This document shows, piece after piece, positions 53,462 through 61,704 of a stretch of 64,000 nucleotides of DNA; within the stretch, counting starts at the first letter, position 1; every line of letters begins with the position of its first letter. The notes below the pieces were generated by a model, which saw nothing but the letters and a program-made list of their open reading frames with translations, searched no databases and was not told the DNA's origin. This DNA is from Odoribacter laneus YIT 12061. GTDB taxonomy: Bacteria > Bacteroidota > Bacteroidia > Bacteroidales > Marinifilaceae. The stretch lies in contig NZ_JH594596.1 in the NCBI RefSeq assembly GCF_000243215.1, positions 2,440,392 to 2,504,391 on the forward strand. The letters run 5' to 3'. Position numbers and translations under genes: made by a program.

Positions 53462-53494
53462 TGATATAAATTTACGACAAAAAATTTCATGTAT

Positions 53495-54031
53495 TTACAC
53501 TTGTAGCATATTTTTGAAACCCATAATCCCCATAGTAATAATCAATATAACCCCCATAACGGAAATCCAGGCCATATATTTCTTTTCCCACCTATACCAA
53601 AATGCCAATATTCCCGTAAACAAAAAGATATATAAAAGTGTTTCCGGCATACCTAATAAGTGATAGTAGACAGGTAAAACTGTATAAATAAACCCATCAA
53701 AAGAACCCGGAGTAGGACCGATTGTAGAAACAGAACAAAAACCAAATATAAGCCACATCAGCTTTATATATCCGTACTTTGTAAAAATAAAACTCCGGAT
53801 CGGTAACAACACCAAAGCAATGATTACTCCTCTGAAAATTTGCAATGCAGGTCCTATACCCACCCAAGGGGAACTAAGAGGACGCATGAATAACGAAAGC
53901 GCCTCAGAAGAATAATGAACTTTGTAATTCATAAAAACGAGAGCAAACACACCTGCAATAAAGTAAGCAATCACATGGGCCGAACTGACTCTCCATATAA
54001 AAGTCCCTCTTCCTTTGTCTTTTTGATTCAT
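53495..54031 (-). CDS. Membrane protein of unknown function co-oriented with the LytS/LytTR pair
   Basis: 178 aa, about five hydrophobic helices (roughly 17-35, 62-78, 88-102, 128-145, 152-170) with short loops. The region WLIFGFCSVSTIGPTPGSFDGFIYTVLPVYYHLLG is Gly/Pro-rich. No family is recognised. It is the first gene of a three-gene unit, 33 bp before the kinase, which suggests a signalling accessory role, but this is inference only. Confidence 0.7.
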   Translation of the reverse strand: MNQKDKGRGTFIWRVSSAHVIAYFIAGVFALVFMNYKVHYSSEALSLFMRPLSSPWVGIGPALQIFRGVIIALVLLPIRSFIFTKYGYIKLMWLIFGFCSVSTIGPTPGSFDGFIYTVLPVYYHLLGMPETLLYIFLFTGILAFWYRWEKKYMAWISVMGVILIITMGIMGFKNMLQV

Positions 54032-54213
54032 AGTTTTTTAATTTAAATGAATAACACCCAAAGGAACAGAATAAAAATAACTCTTCTAAATCAGAATTGC
54101 AGAACCGTACTTTTACACGACTGAAAGGGTCTTCTCAACAGACAAACGGTAATTTTCTCTTCCCTCCCTTTTTCTTTTCTGACTGTTTTCTCACCCCTTC
54201 TTTGCCGGCAAAT

Positions 54214-54948
54214 TTATCTTTTTACCACATTGATCAAAGCATTTACGACACAGAAAAGGATATAAAGAGGAATAATAAAGAGAATGACAGATAAGCCGCC
54301 GATCAGAGCGATTCCAATTAAAGTCAGGAAATAAAGATACTGGATTTTGTTTTCTTTCCATCCCCAACCGGAAATCTTCAATGAAAACATCGGTAATTCA
54401 CTAATTAATAATAAGGACAAAATAATTATACAAGCGACGAGTACCCATGCGTTTCCGAAAAATGCAGCATAAATTTCCGGTAAATAACGGGCTGCAAAAA
54501 TCAACGCTACCCAAAACAAAGCATGGGCCGGAACAGGCATTCCAATAAAAGAATGGCTCTGCCGGACATCTAAATTAAACTTAGCTAAACGAAAGGCAGA
54601 AAAAAAAGGAATAAGTACAGGAGAAAAAAGCAGGAACTGCTGTCCTATCCCGACATCTAAAATATTTCCTTCCCCACCCATAAAGACAATATCTCGTAAA
54701 AGCAAATGCGCTAAAAAAGCAGGAGCTACTCCAAAGCTGATAATATCCGCTAAAGAATCCAATTCTTTACCCATTTCCGATTTCACATGCAACAAACGAG
54801 CTGTCAGCCCATCAAAAAAATCAAAAAACATTCCTAACAAAATAAAAACAGCAGCTAGTTCAGCATAGCCGTACATTGCTATAAACAGGGCTACGCTACC
54901 GGATAGAGCATTCAAACCGGTAATCAGATTGGGAATATGTTTTTTCAT
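54214..54948 (-). CDS. pssA: CDP-diacylglycerol--serine O-phosphatidyltransferase
   Basis: 244 aa integral membrane enzyme. The CDP-alcohol phosphatidyltransferase signature DGLTARLLHVKSEMGKELD-SLAD is complete (DGxxAR, then G, D and D at the required spacing). HIPNLITGLNALSGSVALF at the N-terminus is typical of PssA. It makes phosphatidylserine, the precursor of phosphatidylethanolamine. Several hydrophobic helices fill the C-terminal half. Confidence 0.95.
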   Translation of the reverse strand: MKKHIPNLITGLNALSGSVALFIAMYGYAELAAVFILLGMFFDFFDGLTARLLHVKSEMGKELDSLADIISFGVAPAFLAHLLLRDIVFMGGEGNILDVGIGQQFLLFSPVLIPFFSAFRLAKFNLDVRQSHSFIGMPVPAHALFWVALIFAARYLPEIYAAFFGNAWVLVACIIILSLLLISELPMFSLKISGWGWKENKIQYLYFLTLIGIALIGGLSVILFIIPLYILFCVVNALINVVKR

Positions 54949-55105
54949 TTTCTTTGCATCTAGTATTTTTCTGTTCTAATTCTTCACTCCTATGCTACGA
55001 CTCCGCCCGGGCGGCAAGTAAATCAATCTTCTTTTGTTTTCTACGTAAAAACTATTTCTAACACTTATAGAAAGTAACTTTTTTTACTCATTTTCCGGCA
55101 TATTT

Positions 55106-55633
55106 TTATTCCTCCTGTTTCAGGTCCCCCTGCTCATTCTTCTGCATCTTACTTTTCAAACGTGATTTTCTCTTCTTCAAGGTATCGGGCGTAATAAATA
55201 AAACTTTAGCAATCGCTTTATTACTCACACCCGATTTCATTAAAATCAATAACAAAATTTCTTGGGTAGAAATATCCGAACGATTATTCAATAAGTTATC
55301 AATATACTCTTTTTTATCTTTCCGCAGAACATCCAATAAATTTTGGAAGTAAGCTTCTCTATTTTTCTTGTTTAATTCCTGATAATTCTGATAAAAAACA
55401 GGCATTCGGTTGGCTACATCCGATTCTTTTATCAAAGTATCCAACTGCTCCATATATGCTGCATTGGCCAGTTTTATCAAATCTTCTGCCGTCAAACGTA
55501 AAAAAGGTACAAAACTTTCAACGGCAACGGTTTTTTCCGGTACCGAAGGCGCATGTACTCTCCGATATAACCACCACCCAACGATTAAAGCAGTCAGAAC
55601 AATTACCCCTATAATAATAAACTGAAATAACAT
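55106..55633 (-). CDS. Membrane-anchored helix-turn-helix (LuxR-like) protein
   Basis: 175 aa from MLFQFIIIGVIVLTALIVGWWLYRR, a single N-terminal membrane helix. The middle is charged and helical. The C-terminus (about 125-170) has a LuxR/sigma-4-like HTH: TQEILLLILMKSGVSNKAIAKVLFITPDTLKKRKSRLKSK. This places a DNA-binding-type domain on the cytoplasmic face of the membrane. No kinase or protease partner is adjacent. It could be a one-component regulator; function is otherwise unknown. Confidence 0.7.
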   Translation of the reverse strand: MLFQFIIIGVIVLTALIVGWWLYRRVHAPSVPEKTVAVESFVPFLRLTAEDLIKLANAAYMEQLDTLIKESDVANRMPVFYQNYQELNKKNREAYFQNLLDVLRKDKKEYIDNLLNNRSDISTQEILLLILMKSGVSNKAIAKVLFITPDTLKKRKSRLKSKMQKNEQGDLKQEE

Positions 55634-55654
55634 AACCGCTTTCCTGTGATACAA

Positions 55655-56360
55655 TTAATATTTTCTTATTGCTTTGATGTTGTTTGTTATTTCAATTCTA
55701 CACAATACAATGTATATCTCCCTATTTGACAACCTTACAAATATATAAAATTAGTTTCAATTCTATACAGTTAATCAATATCTGTAAAAGCATAGAGCTA
55801 AATTTTCCTATCGAAATATTTCCCTCCCACCGGATACAATGCCTATCCATTTAACCAGAGGGACGGACCTTTTTTGCTATTTTATAGATTCATTCATCCC
55901 ACTCCTGAATTAAAAGTTTCGGGATCAAACCGCCAATAAAATAAGAACTAAATACCTTATGAAATAAACCGCCCGGTCTTTATTTAAATCCAAGTTTATT
56001 TTGCTTTTCTCTTTTTTCTTAGGTATTCCTCTGCCTTATTTCGGGAAAGTGTGTTGGAGTGGCAACGAGCGAAGGGAAGAAGAGGATTTAGCGGGCATCG
56101 GAGGCCGTTGGTGTTTTTCAATCATAGCAGGAACGTACGTCTCTCTGTGCGAAGACGAAGTGTGAAAAAATACCCTTTGTCTACCGACCTTAGCCAAGCT
56201 TTGCCCGGCTAAAAGGAAAAAGTTTTGGTATTTTAACAAAGCCTGAGCTGACAGAAAAGCGAGAGGAACGTCCGACTGAAAAACACAAACGACCGGAGAA
56301 AAGAGAATAAATTAAACCTATTGCTTTAGAAACAATACTTTCCGCCATCCCCAAGTGTTA
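55655..56360. other. 706-bp non-coding region with a GC-richer, structured segment
   Basis: No convincing gene. A TATATTTG (-7-like) on the minus strand at 55738-55745 may drive the HTH gene. From about 56030 to 56320 base composition shifts: purine-rich on the plus strand and richer in G/C than the flanks. It includes a nested inverted repeat: AAAATACC (56166-56173) with GGTATTTT (56227-56234), enclosing TTAGCC (56190-56195) / GGCTAA (56207-56212). A 67-codon minus-strand frame through it has no protein-like features. This may be an unannotated RNA or a decayed gene. Confidence 0.5.
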
Positions 56361-59300
56361 CTATTTTATTCTTACGGCTTCTAAGGTGATTATAAATTCC
56401 GTACCTACGTCCAGACTTTTGAATTCAATCGTCCCCTCCATACTTTCCATAATTCGCCGGGAAATCGCCAATCCCAATCCCATTCCACTGGTTTTTGTCG
56501 TAAAGTTCGGTTCAAAGATCTTATTTTTTAATTCGGCCGGGATACCGCAACCATTGTCTTTTACACGGATGATCACCTTGCTTTCTACCCGGGAAACACT
56601 TACTTCAACTTTCCCCTCTCTCTCTTCCGGAATACTCTGCACAGCATTTTTCAATACATTAATGACTACCCGATAGACTTGTTCTTTATCCGCCCATACT
56701 TTTATATCGGGTTCTATAGTATAGATTAAGCGGTCTACATTTTTTTCAAACAACACTACTGCATTACTTACCATTTCACTGATATCAAACACCTCCTTCT
56801 GAGATACAGGCATTTTTGCAAAATCCGAAAAGGCAGATGCAATCGAAGCCATATTATCGATCTGCTCTATCAATACAGTCGAAATATCTTTAAATCGTTG
56901 TTTAAACTCCTGCGGATCCTCCACTTGTAAAGAACGTTGCATAAACTGAATATTCAACTTCATCGGAGTGAGAGGATTTTTAATTTCGTGGGCAATCTGC
57001 CGGGCCATCTCACGCCAGGCACTCTCTCTTTCAGACCTCGCTAACTGATTTATATTTTCTTCCAGCTTTTCTACCATATTGTTGTATTCTCTTACAAGCC
57101 TTCCGACCTCATCCTGTTGGTCGTAATCAATCTTTTCATTTTTCCCTCCGACACGCATTTGTTTCAGCTTATCGTTTACCAACTGCAAAGGTTTCGTCAC
57201 TCTCTCCGCAACAATTCCCGAAAGAATAAAAGCCAATACCATCACAACAATGGCTATATTGATGGCAATGATTACCATAATCACAATATCCGTATTTAAC
57301 TCATCATTTTGAGTAAAATAAGGTACATTGATAATATACGACTTCCCGTTCTCTAAAACCAACGGCATATAAGCAGACATATAATCCAACTCTCCTATAT
57401 GTCCTTTATTCACATAACTCATGGCTCCCTGTCCCGCAATTCGTTCCAAAGCTTTGGCATTCACCAGATAGCCATTAAAACCAGTGCTGAAAATTTCAGG
57501 ACGGGAAGTAGCCACTAACATCCCCTGCTGAGAATATATGTTTATATCAATCTTGAGTACTTCTGACAATTCCACCAATACATTCAAAATGTCCGGACAC
57601 TCCAGGTATTCAACACAATCCAAACGCTCCAGCTCTTTATTGATGAATTTCAAAAATTCCATGGCCTTAGCATTGTGTCGTTTTTCAAAACTTTTTGTAT
57701 TCAAAGTAATCGATAAAGCCGTCAAAATCACGAACAAACTGAATATTAAAGATACGATGCTATTTTTGATTTTAGCTTTTAATGTGCCCCGTCTGAAATT
57801 TATCGTGTAATTCCGACTGAAAAACAAACCATAGGAAGAAAGAAGGATACAAATAAAAAAAGCGTATAATACATTGACATAATACAACGAAAATATACTA
57901 TCAGAAAGACTCATTACTAATGTAGAATCTTCATCTACAGGGATAAGCATATGAGAATAATCGTCTTTTTCAATAATATCGATGTTTCCATTGTATTTCC
58001 CGAAAAAGTCTAAAGATTTATAATAATTAAAGTCCCCCGAAGAATAAATCAATTGGCCGTTTCTATATTTAGCATAAGAATAAGGATAAATTATATTTTC
58101 GCCTTCAATCGATTTGCGGGATAAAATCTGGGGATAACCTGCTCCCTCACTATCTTTTGTTGAATCAAACCGCAAATATAAAACTACATCCCCAAATTCA
58201 AAACGACCGATATAAGATACAAAACCGTCAAATTCCGTGATAGCATAAAAATCCGAATGCTCGATTTGAATGCAATGGTTTCCAATCAACTCATTGAAAT
58301 ACTCCTGACAACCGTATAAGACATTATCCGGTTCTACCCATAAACTATCGTTCCCCCGGCATAAAGTAATTTCTGAAACATAATTATAACCTTTTAGGTC
58401 CAATAAATCGTCAGTCAAGCACATTTTTAAAAATTCCTCATTATAATTGGCAACAAAATCTGCAATTATTTCTGAATCATTTATTTGCGCACTAATCTCA
58501 ATTAATTTGTTTTCAAAATTATAATCCCTTTCTTCAATCAATTCCGTCGCATAACCCGCTCTTTGTGTCAACTCTCTATATTGCTCATATTTTTTAGCTA
58601 CTAATACCAGATAGATAGACAGCAAGGCCATAATCAACATATAAACACTCCGCTGCACATCCCGTTTCACCCAATACCGATTCAATATAAGCAAAATGTA
58701 TAAAAACAACACAAACACACAGCCCCACCCATTCATGTCAGCATCTAAGACAAAACAACACAAAGCTAAGAATCCCAAAATAAACACGCTTATATACAAA
58801 ACAACTCTTATCGGGAGCAGAACTTTTACAATACCGACAGCCCCGTCGACAATAATAATCAGCCCCAAGCCCCCCATAATAATAGACACAAAAGCCAATA
58901 TAGAAGTAAGTCCTACATTCACCACCCGGGCAATATTCATATGTACATCTGTCGACTCTATCAAAGAACCAATAGAATAGTTCAAAAAAGAAACATATAA
59001 AAAAGTAAAAAGCAAAAAGCCACATAGAATTACATAGCGGAAACGCTTTAATTTTGCACTCTGATAATTGATTTTTAAATTGGCAAAAGTGATATATAAA
59101 ACCTGAACAATAGAAAAAGCTGACAGCATCAAATCTCCAATAGAAAAAACCAATCCTCCCTGCACAATACTTTTATCAAAAATAGGTAACCGATAAATAG
59201 AAGCCGGGACCTCATTCATCAGCATAACGTACCGTAATCCCCACAAAAAAAGAACAAAACCTACAATATACAGCAATTGAATCCGCAAAGAAGCGGCAGC

Positions 59301-59951
59301 AGATAATAGCTGGTCATAAATATAAAAAAGACTCAAAAAAACCAAAAAATAGCAGAATACAAAAACATAATTTACAGAACGGTCTTTAAAATCTTCATTA
59401 TGTTCGATATAAAAAAGTTTTTCTCCTTCTTTATTGACAATGACCGGTTCATCGTCAGCAGCAAAACGCTTTACACTAATATTATCAGCATTCTCCCGAC
59501 CTACTCCTAAAAACTGACCAAATTGGTTTTTTACATATTTATTTTTATAAGGATAACTATCTTTAATATGCAAAAGTGCAAAATACTCCGTATCCTCATA
59601 AGCCTTTTTTCTTACCTCATAAAAAGCATTGTTGATTTTTAAAAATTTTTCATTCGTAGTCAACTCCTCATACAAACCGTCCATCCCTACAATCTCATTT
59701 GTCCAGAAAAAAATTTTCTTATTTTTGAATCCTACAAATATTAAATCTTCATCCCAGTCGTACCCGTTAATATCTACTGTATCTTTAAACTGCAAAAGCA
59801 TTTCATCCGCTTCTATCTCTTTTTGGTGCAAGCGTTTCTCAAAATGTCCCGCCCAACTATCCAGCTGCTGACGATCAAAGATATATTCCCACGAGACCAC
59901 TCCCAGCAGAAGAAAAATCCCGGCAGTAAAAACGAATAATGCTCTTTTCAT
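56361..59951 (-). CDS. Giant NtrY-like sensor histidine kinase
   Basis: 1196 aa. One N-terminal membrane helix is followed by an extracytoplasmic stretch (about 30-190), then a cluster of about ten membrane helices (about 190-470). A second extracytoplasmic domain spans about 470-690 and a further helix lies near 700-720. A third sensor region is at 760-900, with a helix before a HAMP domain (IVAERVTKPLQLVNDKLKQM). HisKA has H988 in QIAHEIKNPLTPMKLNIQ, then N, G1 (DNGCGIP) and G2 (GMGLGLAISRRIMES) boxes. The HEIKNPLTP motif is NtrY-like. No response regulator is adjacent. It begins 29 bp after rlmH on the same strand. Confidence 0.93.
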   Translation of the reverse strand: MKRALFVFTAGIFLLLGVVSWEYIFDRQQLDSWAGHFEKRLHQKEIEADEMLLQFKDTVDINGYDWDEDLIFVGFKNKKIFFWTNEIVGMDGLYEELTTNEKFLKINNAFYEVRKKAYEDTEYFALLHIKDSYPYKNKYVKNQFGQFLGVGRENADNISVKRFAADDEPVIVNKEGEKLFYIEHNEDFKDRSVNYVFVFCYFLVFLSLFYIYDQLLSAAASLRIQLLYIVGFVLFLWGLRYVMLMNEVPASIYRLPIFDKSIVQGGLVFSIGDLMLSAFSIVQVLYITFANLKINYQSAKLKRFRYVILCGFLLFTFLYVSFLNYSIGSLIESTDVHMNIARVVNVGLTSILAFVSIIMGGLGLIIIVDGAVGIVKVLLPIRVVLYISVFILGFLALCCFVLDADMNGWGCVFVLFLYILLILNRYWVKRDVQRSVYMLIMALLSIYLVLVAKKYEQYRELTQRAGYATELIEERDYNFENKLIEISAQINDSEIIADFVANYNEEFLKMCLTDDLLDLKGYNYVSEITLCRGNDSLWVEPDNVLYGCQEYFNELIGNHCIQIEHSDFYAITEFDGFVSYIGRFEFGDVVLYLRFDSTKDSEGAGYPQILSRKSIEGENIIYPYSYAKYRNGQLIYSSGDFNYYKSLDFFGKYNGNIDIIEKDDYSHMLIPVDEDSTLVMSLSDSIFSLYYVNVLYAFFICILLSSYGLFFSRNYTINFRRGTLKAKIKNSIVSLIFSLFVILTALSITLNTKSFEKRHNAKAMEFLKFINKELERLDCVEYLECPDILNVLVELSEVLKIDINIYSQQGMLVATSRPEIFSTGFNGYLVNAKALERIAGQGAMSYVNKGHIGELDYMSAYMPLVLENGKSYIINVPYFTQNDELNTDIVIMVIIAINIAIVVMVLAFILSGIVAERVTKPLQLVNDKLKQMRVGGKNEKIDYDQQDEVGRLVREYNNMVEKLEENINQLARSERESAWREMARQIAHEIKNPLTPMKLNIQFMQRSLQVEDPQEFKQRFKDISTVLIEQIDNMASIASAFSDFAKMPVSQKEVFDISEMVSNAVVLFEKNVDRLIYTIEPDIKVWADKEQVYRVVINVLKNAVQSIPEEREGKVEVSVSRVESKVIIRVKDNGCGIPAELKNKIFEPNFTTKTSGMGLGLAISRRIMESMEGTIEFKSLDVGTEFIITLEAVRIK

Positions 59952-59980
59952 TTATTTTTTACTTACAATTTTGCTCTTCT

Positions 59981-60454
59981 TCAAAGATGATGATAGGGTT
60001 CGCCTTTCCAGATGGTCATTGCCCGATACAATTGTTCTATAAATATCATTCTTACCATCTGATGTGAAAATGTCATTTTAGACAAAGAGATTTTATCATT
60101 TCCCCTTTCGTAGACCTTTCCCGTAAATCCATAAGGTCCTCCTATAATAAAAACCATCCGTTTTATCCCCAACTGCATTTTCTGTGCCACATAAGTGGAA
60201 AATTCTACTGAATTCAATTGTTTTCCTTTTTCATCCAATAAGACAACAAAATCCCCCGTCTGCAATTGCTCCAACAATAATTCCCCCTCTTTTTCTTTCT
60301 GTACCTCCTCGCTCATATGTTTGCTGTTTTTCACATCCGACAGCACTTTCATTTCATAATTTACATACTTTCCCATCCGTTTCTCATATTCCTCTATGCC
60401 CGCTCTTATATAAGCCGCATCCGTCTTACCGATTACCAATAAACAAATCTTCAT
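59981..60454 (-). CDS. rlmH: 23S rRNA (pseudouridine(1915)-N(3))-methyltransferase
   Basis: 157 aa SPOUT methyltransferase. The FIIGGPYGF motif in the knot and the C-terminal KMTFSHQMVRMIFIEQLYRAMTIWKGEPYHH are diagnostic of RlmH. It methylates pseudouridine 1915 in helix 69. It is complete and probably transcribed with the downstream kinase gene. Confidence 0.97.
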   Translation of the reverse strand: MKICLLVIGKTDAAYIRAGIEEYEKRMGKYVNYEMKVLSDVKNSKHMSEEVQKEKEGELLLEQLQTGDFVVLLDEKGKQLNSVEFSTYVAQKMQLGIKRMVFIIGGPYGFTGKVYERGNDKISLSKMTFSHQMVRMIFIEQLYRAMTIWKGEPYHHL

Positions 60455-60550
60455 TCTTATTCCGTTAATCCCTATTCAACATTCCTCCTGCCTGAAACCT
60501 ATTCATTTTCTATTCATTGCGAACGAAAGTAACATTTTTTTCTTACATCC

Positions 60551-60583
60551 TTTGCAAAAAACCGGATTTTATCCCTATATTTG
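60551..60583 (+). promoter_or_regulatory. Sigma-ABfr-type promoter of tRNA-Met
   Basis: TTTG (60551-60554), 21-bp spacer, TATATTTG (60576-60583). Both boxes match consensus and the tRNA 5' end is 40 bp downstream. Confidence 0.8.
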
Positions 60584-60623
60584 CACCCGTTAAAGAGTGA
60601 AATCCTTAACACACGCGAGTGTA

Positions 60624-60697
60624 GGTCCCATAGCTCAGTTGGTTAGAGCACCTGACTCATAATCAGGGCGTCCTTGGTTCAAGCCCAAGTGGGACCA
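60624..60697 (+). tRNA. tRNA-Met (anticodon CAT)
   Basis: 74 nt cloverleaf. Acceptor stem GGTCCCA / TGGGACC, D-loop TAGCTCAGTTGGTTAGAGC, and anticodon stem CCTGA/TCAGG with CAT at 60658-60660. The T-arm is GGTTCAAGC in the usual position and the discriminator is A. CCA is not encoded in full (ACGA follows). The body looks like elongator Met rather than initiator. An Ile2-type CAT tRNA is the alternative, judged less likely from the anticodon stem. Confidence 0.93.
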
Positions 60698-60704
60698 CGA
60701 TTCC

Positions 60705-60741
60705 AAAACCCAACTATCTGTAAATAAGATAGTTGGGTTTT
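60705..60741 (+). terminator. Intrinsic terminator after tRNA-Met
   Basis: AAAACCCAACTATCT (60705-60719) / AGATAGTTGGGTTTT (60727-60741), a perfect 15-bp stem with a 7-nt loop, ending in TTTTATAG. Confidence 0.9.
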
Positions 60742-60780
60742 ATAGTTTAACAAATTGCAAAACATTTGCAAAACGTAAAG

Positions 60781-60812
60781 TAAAAAATAAGCGGCTCTAA
60801 CCAGCCGCTTAT
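60781..60812 (-). terminator. Intrinsic terminator of the small membrane-protein gene
   Basis: ATAAGCGGCT (60787-60796) / AGCCGCTTAT (60803-60812) with a 6-nt loop. On the minus strand it is followed by a T-run (60786-60782). It lies 22 bp after the small gene's stop codon. Confidence 0.88.
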
Positions 60813-60833
60813 ACACACAATCAAGGTAAATGA

Positions 60834-60974
60834 TTAGTTTTCGGAGAGCTGCTTTGTGGATTTTTTGTTTCCCTCCTCTTCTAACCTTTTTTTGCGCTTT
60901 TGGATGTGAGAGATTCCCAGCGTCAGGATGGTCAGAATGATGTCCCACAATGTCGTTTTCCAATTGGTTGCCAT
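60834..60974 (-). CDS. Small (46 aa) membrane protein, smalltalk-like
   Basis: Not long enough for usual ORF cut-offs but well supported: AAAGGAGG lies 5 nt before the ATG, the frame is complete and an intrinsic terminator follows. The protein has WKTTLWDIILTILTLGI, a single hydrophobic helix (about residues 5-23), then a basic and charged tail (KRKKRLEEEGNKKSTKQ). The N-terminal half resembles the very short smalltalk-type peptides found beside HU and amidase genes in Bacteroidales mobile or variable loci. The charged extension is unusual. Function is unknown. It lies in a scar of gene fragments next to tRNA-Met. Confidence 0.68.
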   Translation of the reverse strand: MATNWKTTLWDIILTILTLGISHIQKRKKRLEEEGNKKSTKQLSEN

Positions 60975-61015
60975 TGTTGCCTCCTTTCTTTATAAAAATT
61001 CAGTTATTTAATTTG

Positions 61016-61150
61016 TCAGTTTCCTGCTACTTCTCCGCTGAGTCCGGAAATAGAAGTGACAAAAAGCTGACGGTTGGATGCGTGACCGCTCCGGGTATTG
61101 ATTGCATATACCTGAACTTGTATTTTGTCTCCCTGGGAAGGGGTGCCCAT
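61016..61150 (-). pseudogene. C-terminal remnant of an unknown beta-rich protein
   Basis: A frame ending at 61016 translates as MGTPSQGDKIQVQVYAINTR and then SGHASNRQLFVTSISG...VAGN. It has the alternating pattern of the last strands of an Ig-like or phage/envelope-associated domain. The frame is blocked upstream by a TAA just before the ATG at 61150. It overlaps the hydrolase remnant in another frame, so the two must have been joined by a deletion or insertion. It ends 41 bp before the small membrane-protein start. The family is not recognised. Confidence 0.4.
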
Positions 61151-61554
61151 TTGAAAGTCTCCAGTTTATCTAAGAGGATAAGGATTACACAATCGTAAAA
61201 ATCCACATGTCCTACATCGGGGACAACATACAATTCTTTCGGTTCGGCAGCAAACCAGTAGGCATCTTCCCTGAATTCGTACGAATGAGCATCTTCACCT
61301 GTAATAAAAAGCCTCAAACGTGATGTGATCGTTTCAATATCAGCAAACGGATAGAAGTCCATAAACTTTATACTTCTACTAAATGTAGGATACGTAGTAT
61401 TTATCGGGTCCACACCTTTGGGCCTGACTCCTCCCCCAATCATACCTGTTCCTCTGAATCTAATGCCGGGGCATTTTGTAGTATAAGAAGAAAGCGGAAA
61501 GAAAAATATTTTCGATTCCCCTTTTATCGCTAAAAAGGGGAATTGGATACTCAT
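61150..61554 (-). pseudogene. Truncated alpha/beta hydrolase remnant
   Basis: A long open frame (running on to 61027) contains TSRLRLFITGEDAHSYEFRE, then EPKELYVVPDVGHVDFYD and LLDKLETF. This matches the C-terminal 60 residues of a dienelactone-hydrolase-like alpha/beta hydrolase, including the catalytic His in GHVD. The nucleophile domain is absent. Upstream residues 1-80 are not hydrolase-like, and downstream the frame reads through the unrelated remnant at 61016-61150. It is most likely a decayed fragment, not a working enzyme. A 12-bp hairpin (61515-61542) lies at its 5' end. Confidence 0.55.
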
Positions 61555-61605
61555 ATATCTGATAAGCTTCTCATTTATTTACGCAAAATAAGTAAGTTTA
61601 ATTAG

Positions 61606-61704
61606 CAAGCACTCAACCTGTTCCTTACCGGATACGTTAAAATAATAGAGGAGAATAACACCCGTACAGCGATCGACAAATATGTCCAACAGTCAGGAAT
61701 ATGA
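61606..61704 (+). pseudogene. C-terminal tail of a lost gene overlapping the cinA start
   Basis: After an in-frame TAG, 32 codons read QALNLFLTGYVKIIEENNTR then TAIDKYVQQSGI and stop at TGA 61702-61704. This protein-like tail ends in an ATGA overlap with the cinA ATG at 61701. Such overlap is normal for co-translated operon partners, so this looks like the stump of a gene that once preceded cinA. There is no start codon or upstream domain. Confidence 0.4.

Noticed and set aside
56036-56239. 67-codon minus-strand frame in the large non-coding region
   Set aside because: No ribosome site, no domain-like pattern, Ser/His/Pro-rich composition; reads like a chance frame.
60690-60780. Possible attachment site at the 3' end of tRNA-Met (repeated TTGCAAAAC at 60755 and 60766)
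   Set aside because: The repeat is short and adjacent, no second copy of the tRNA 3' end is seen in the window, and there is no integrase.
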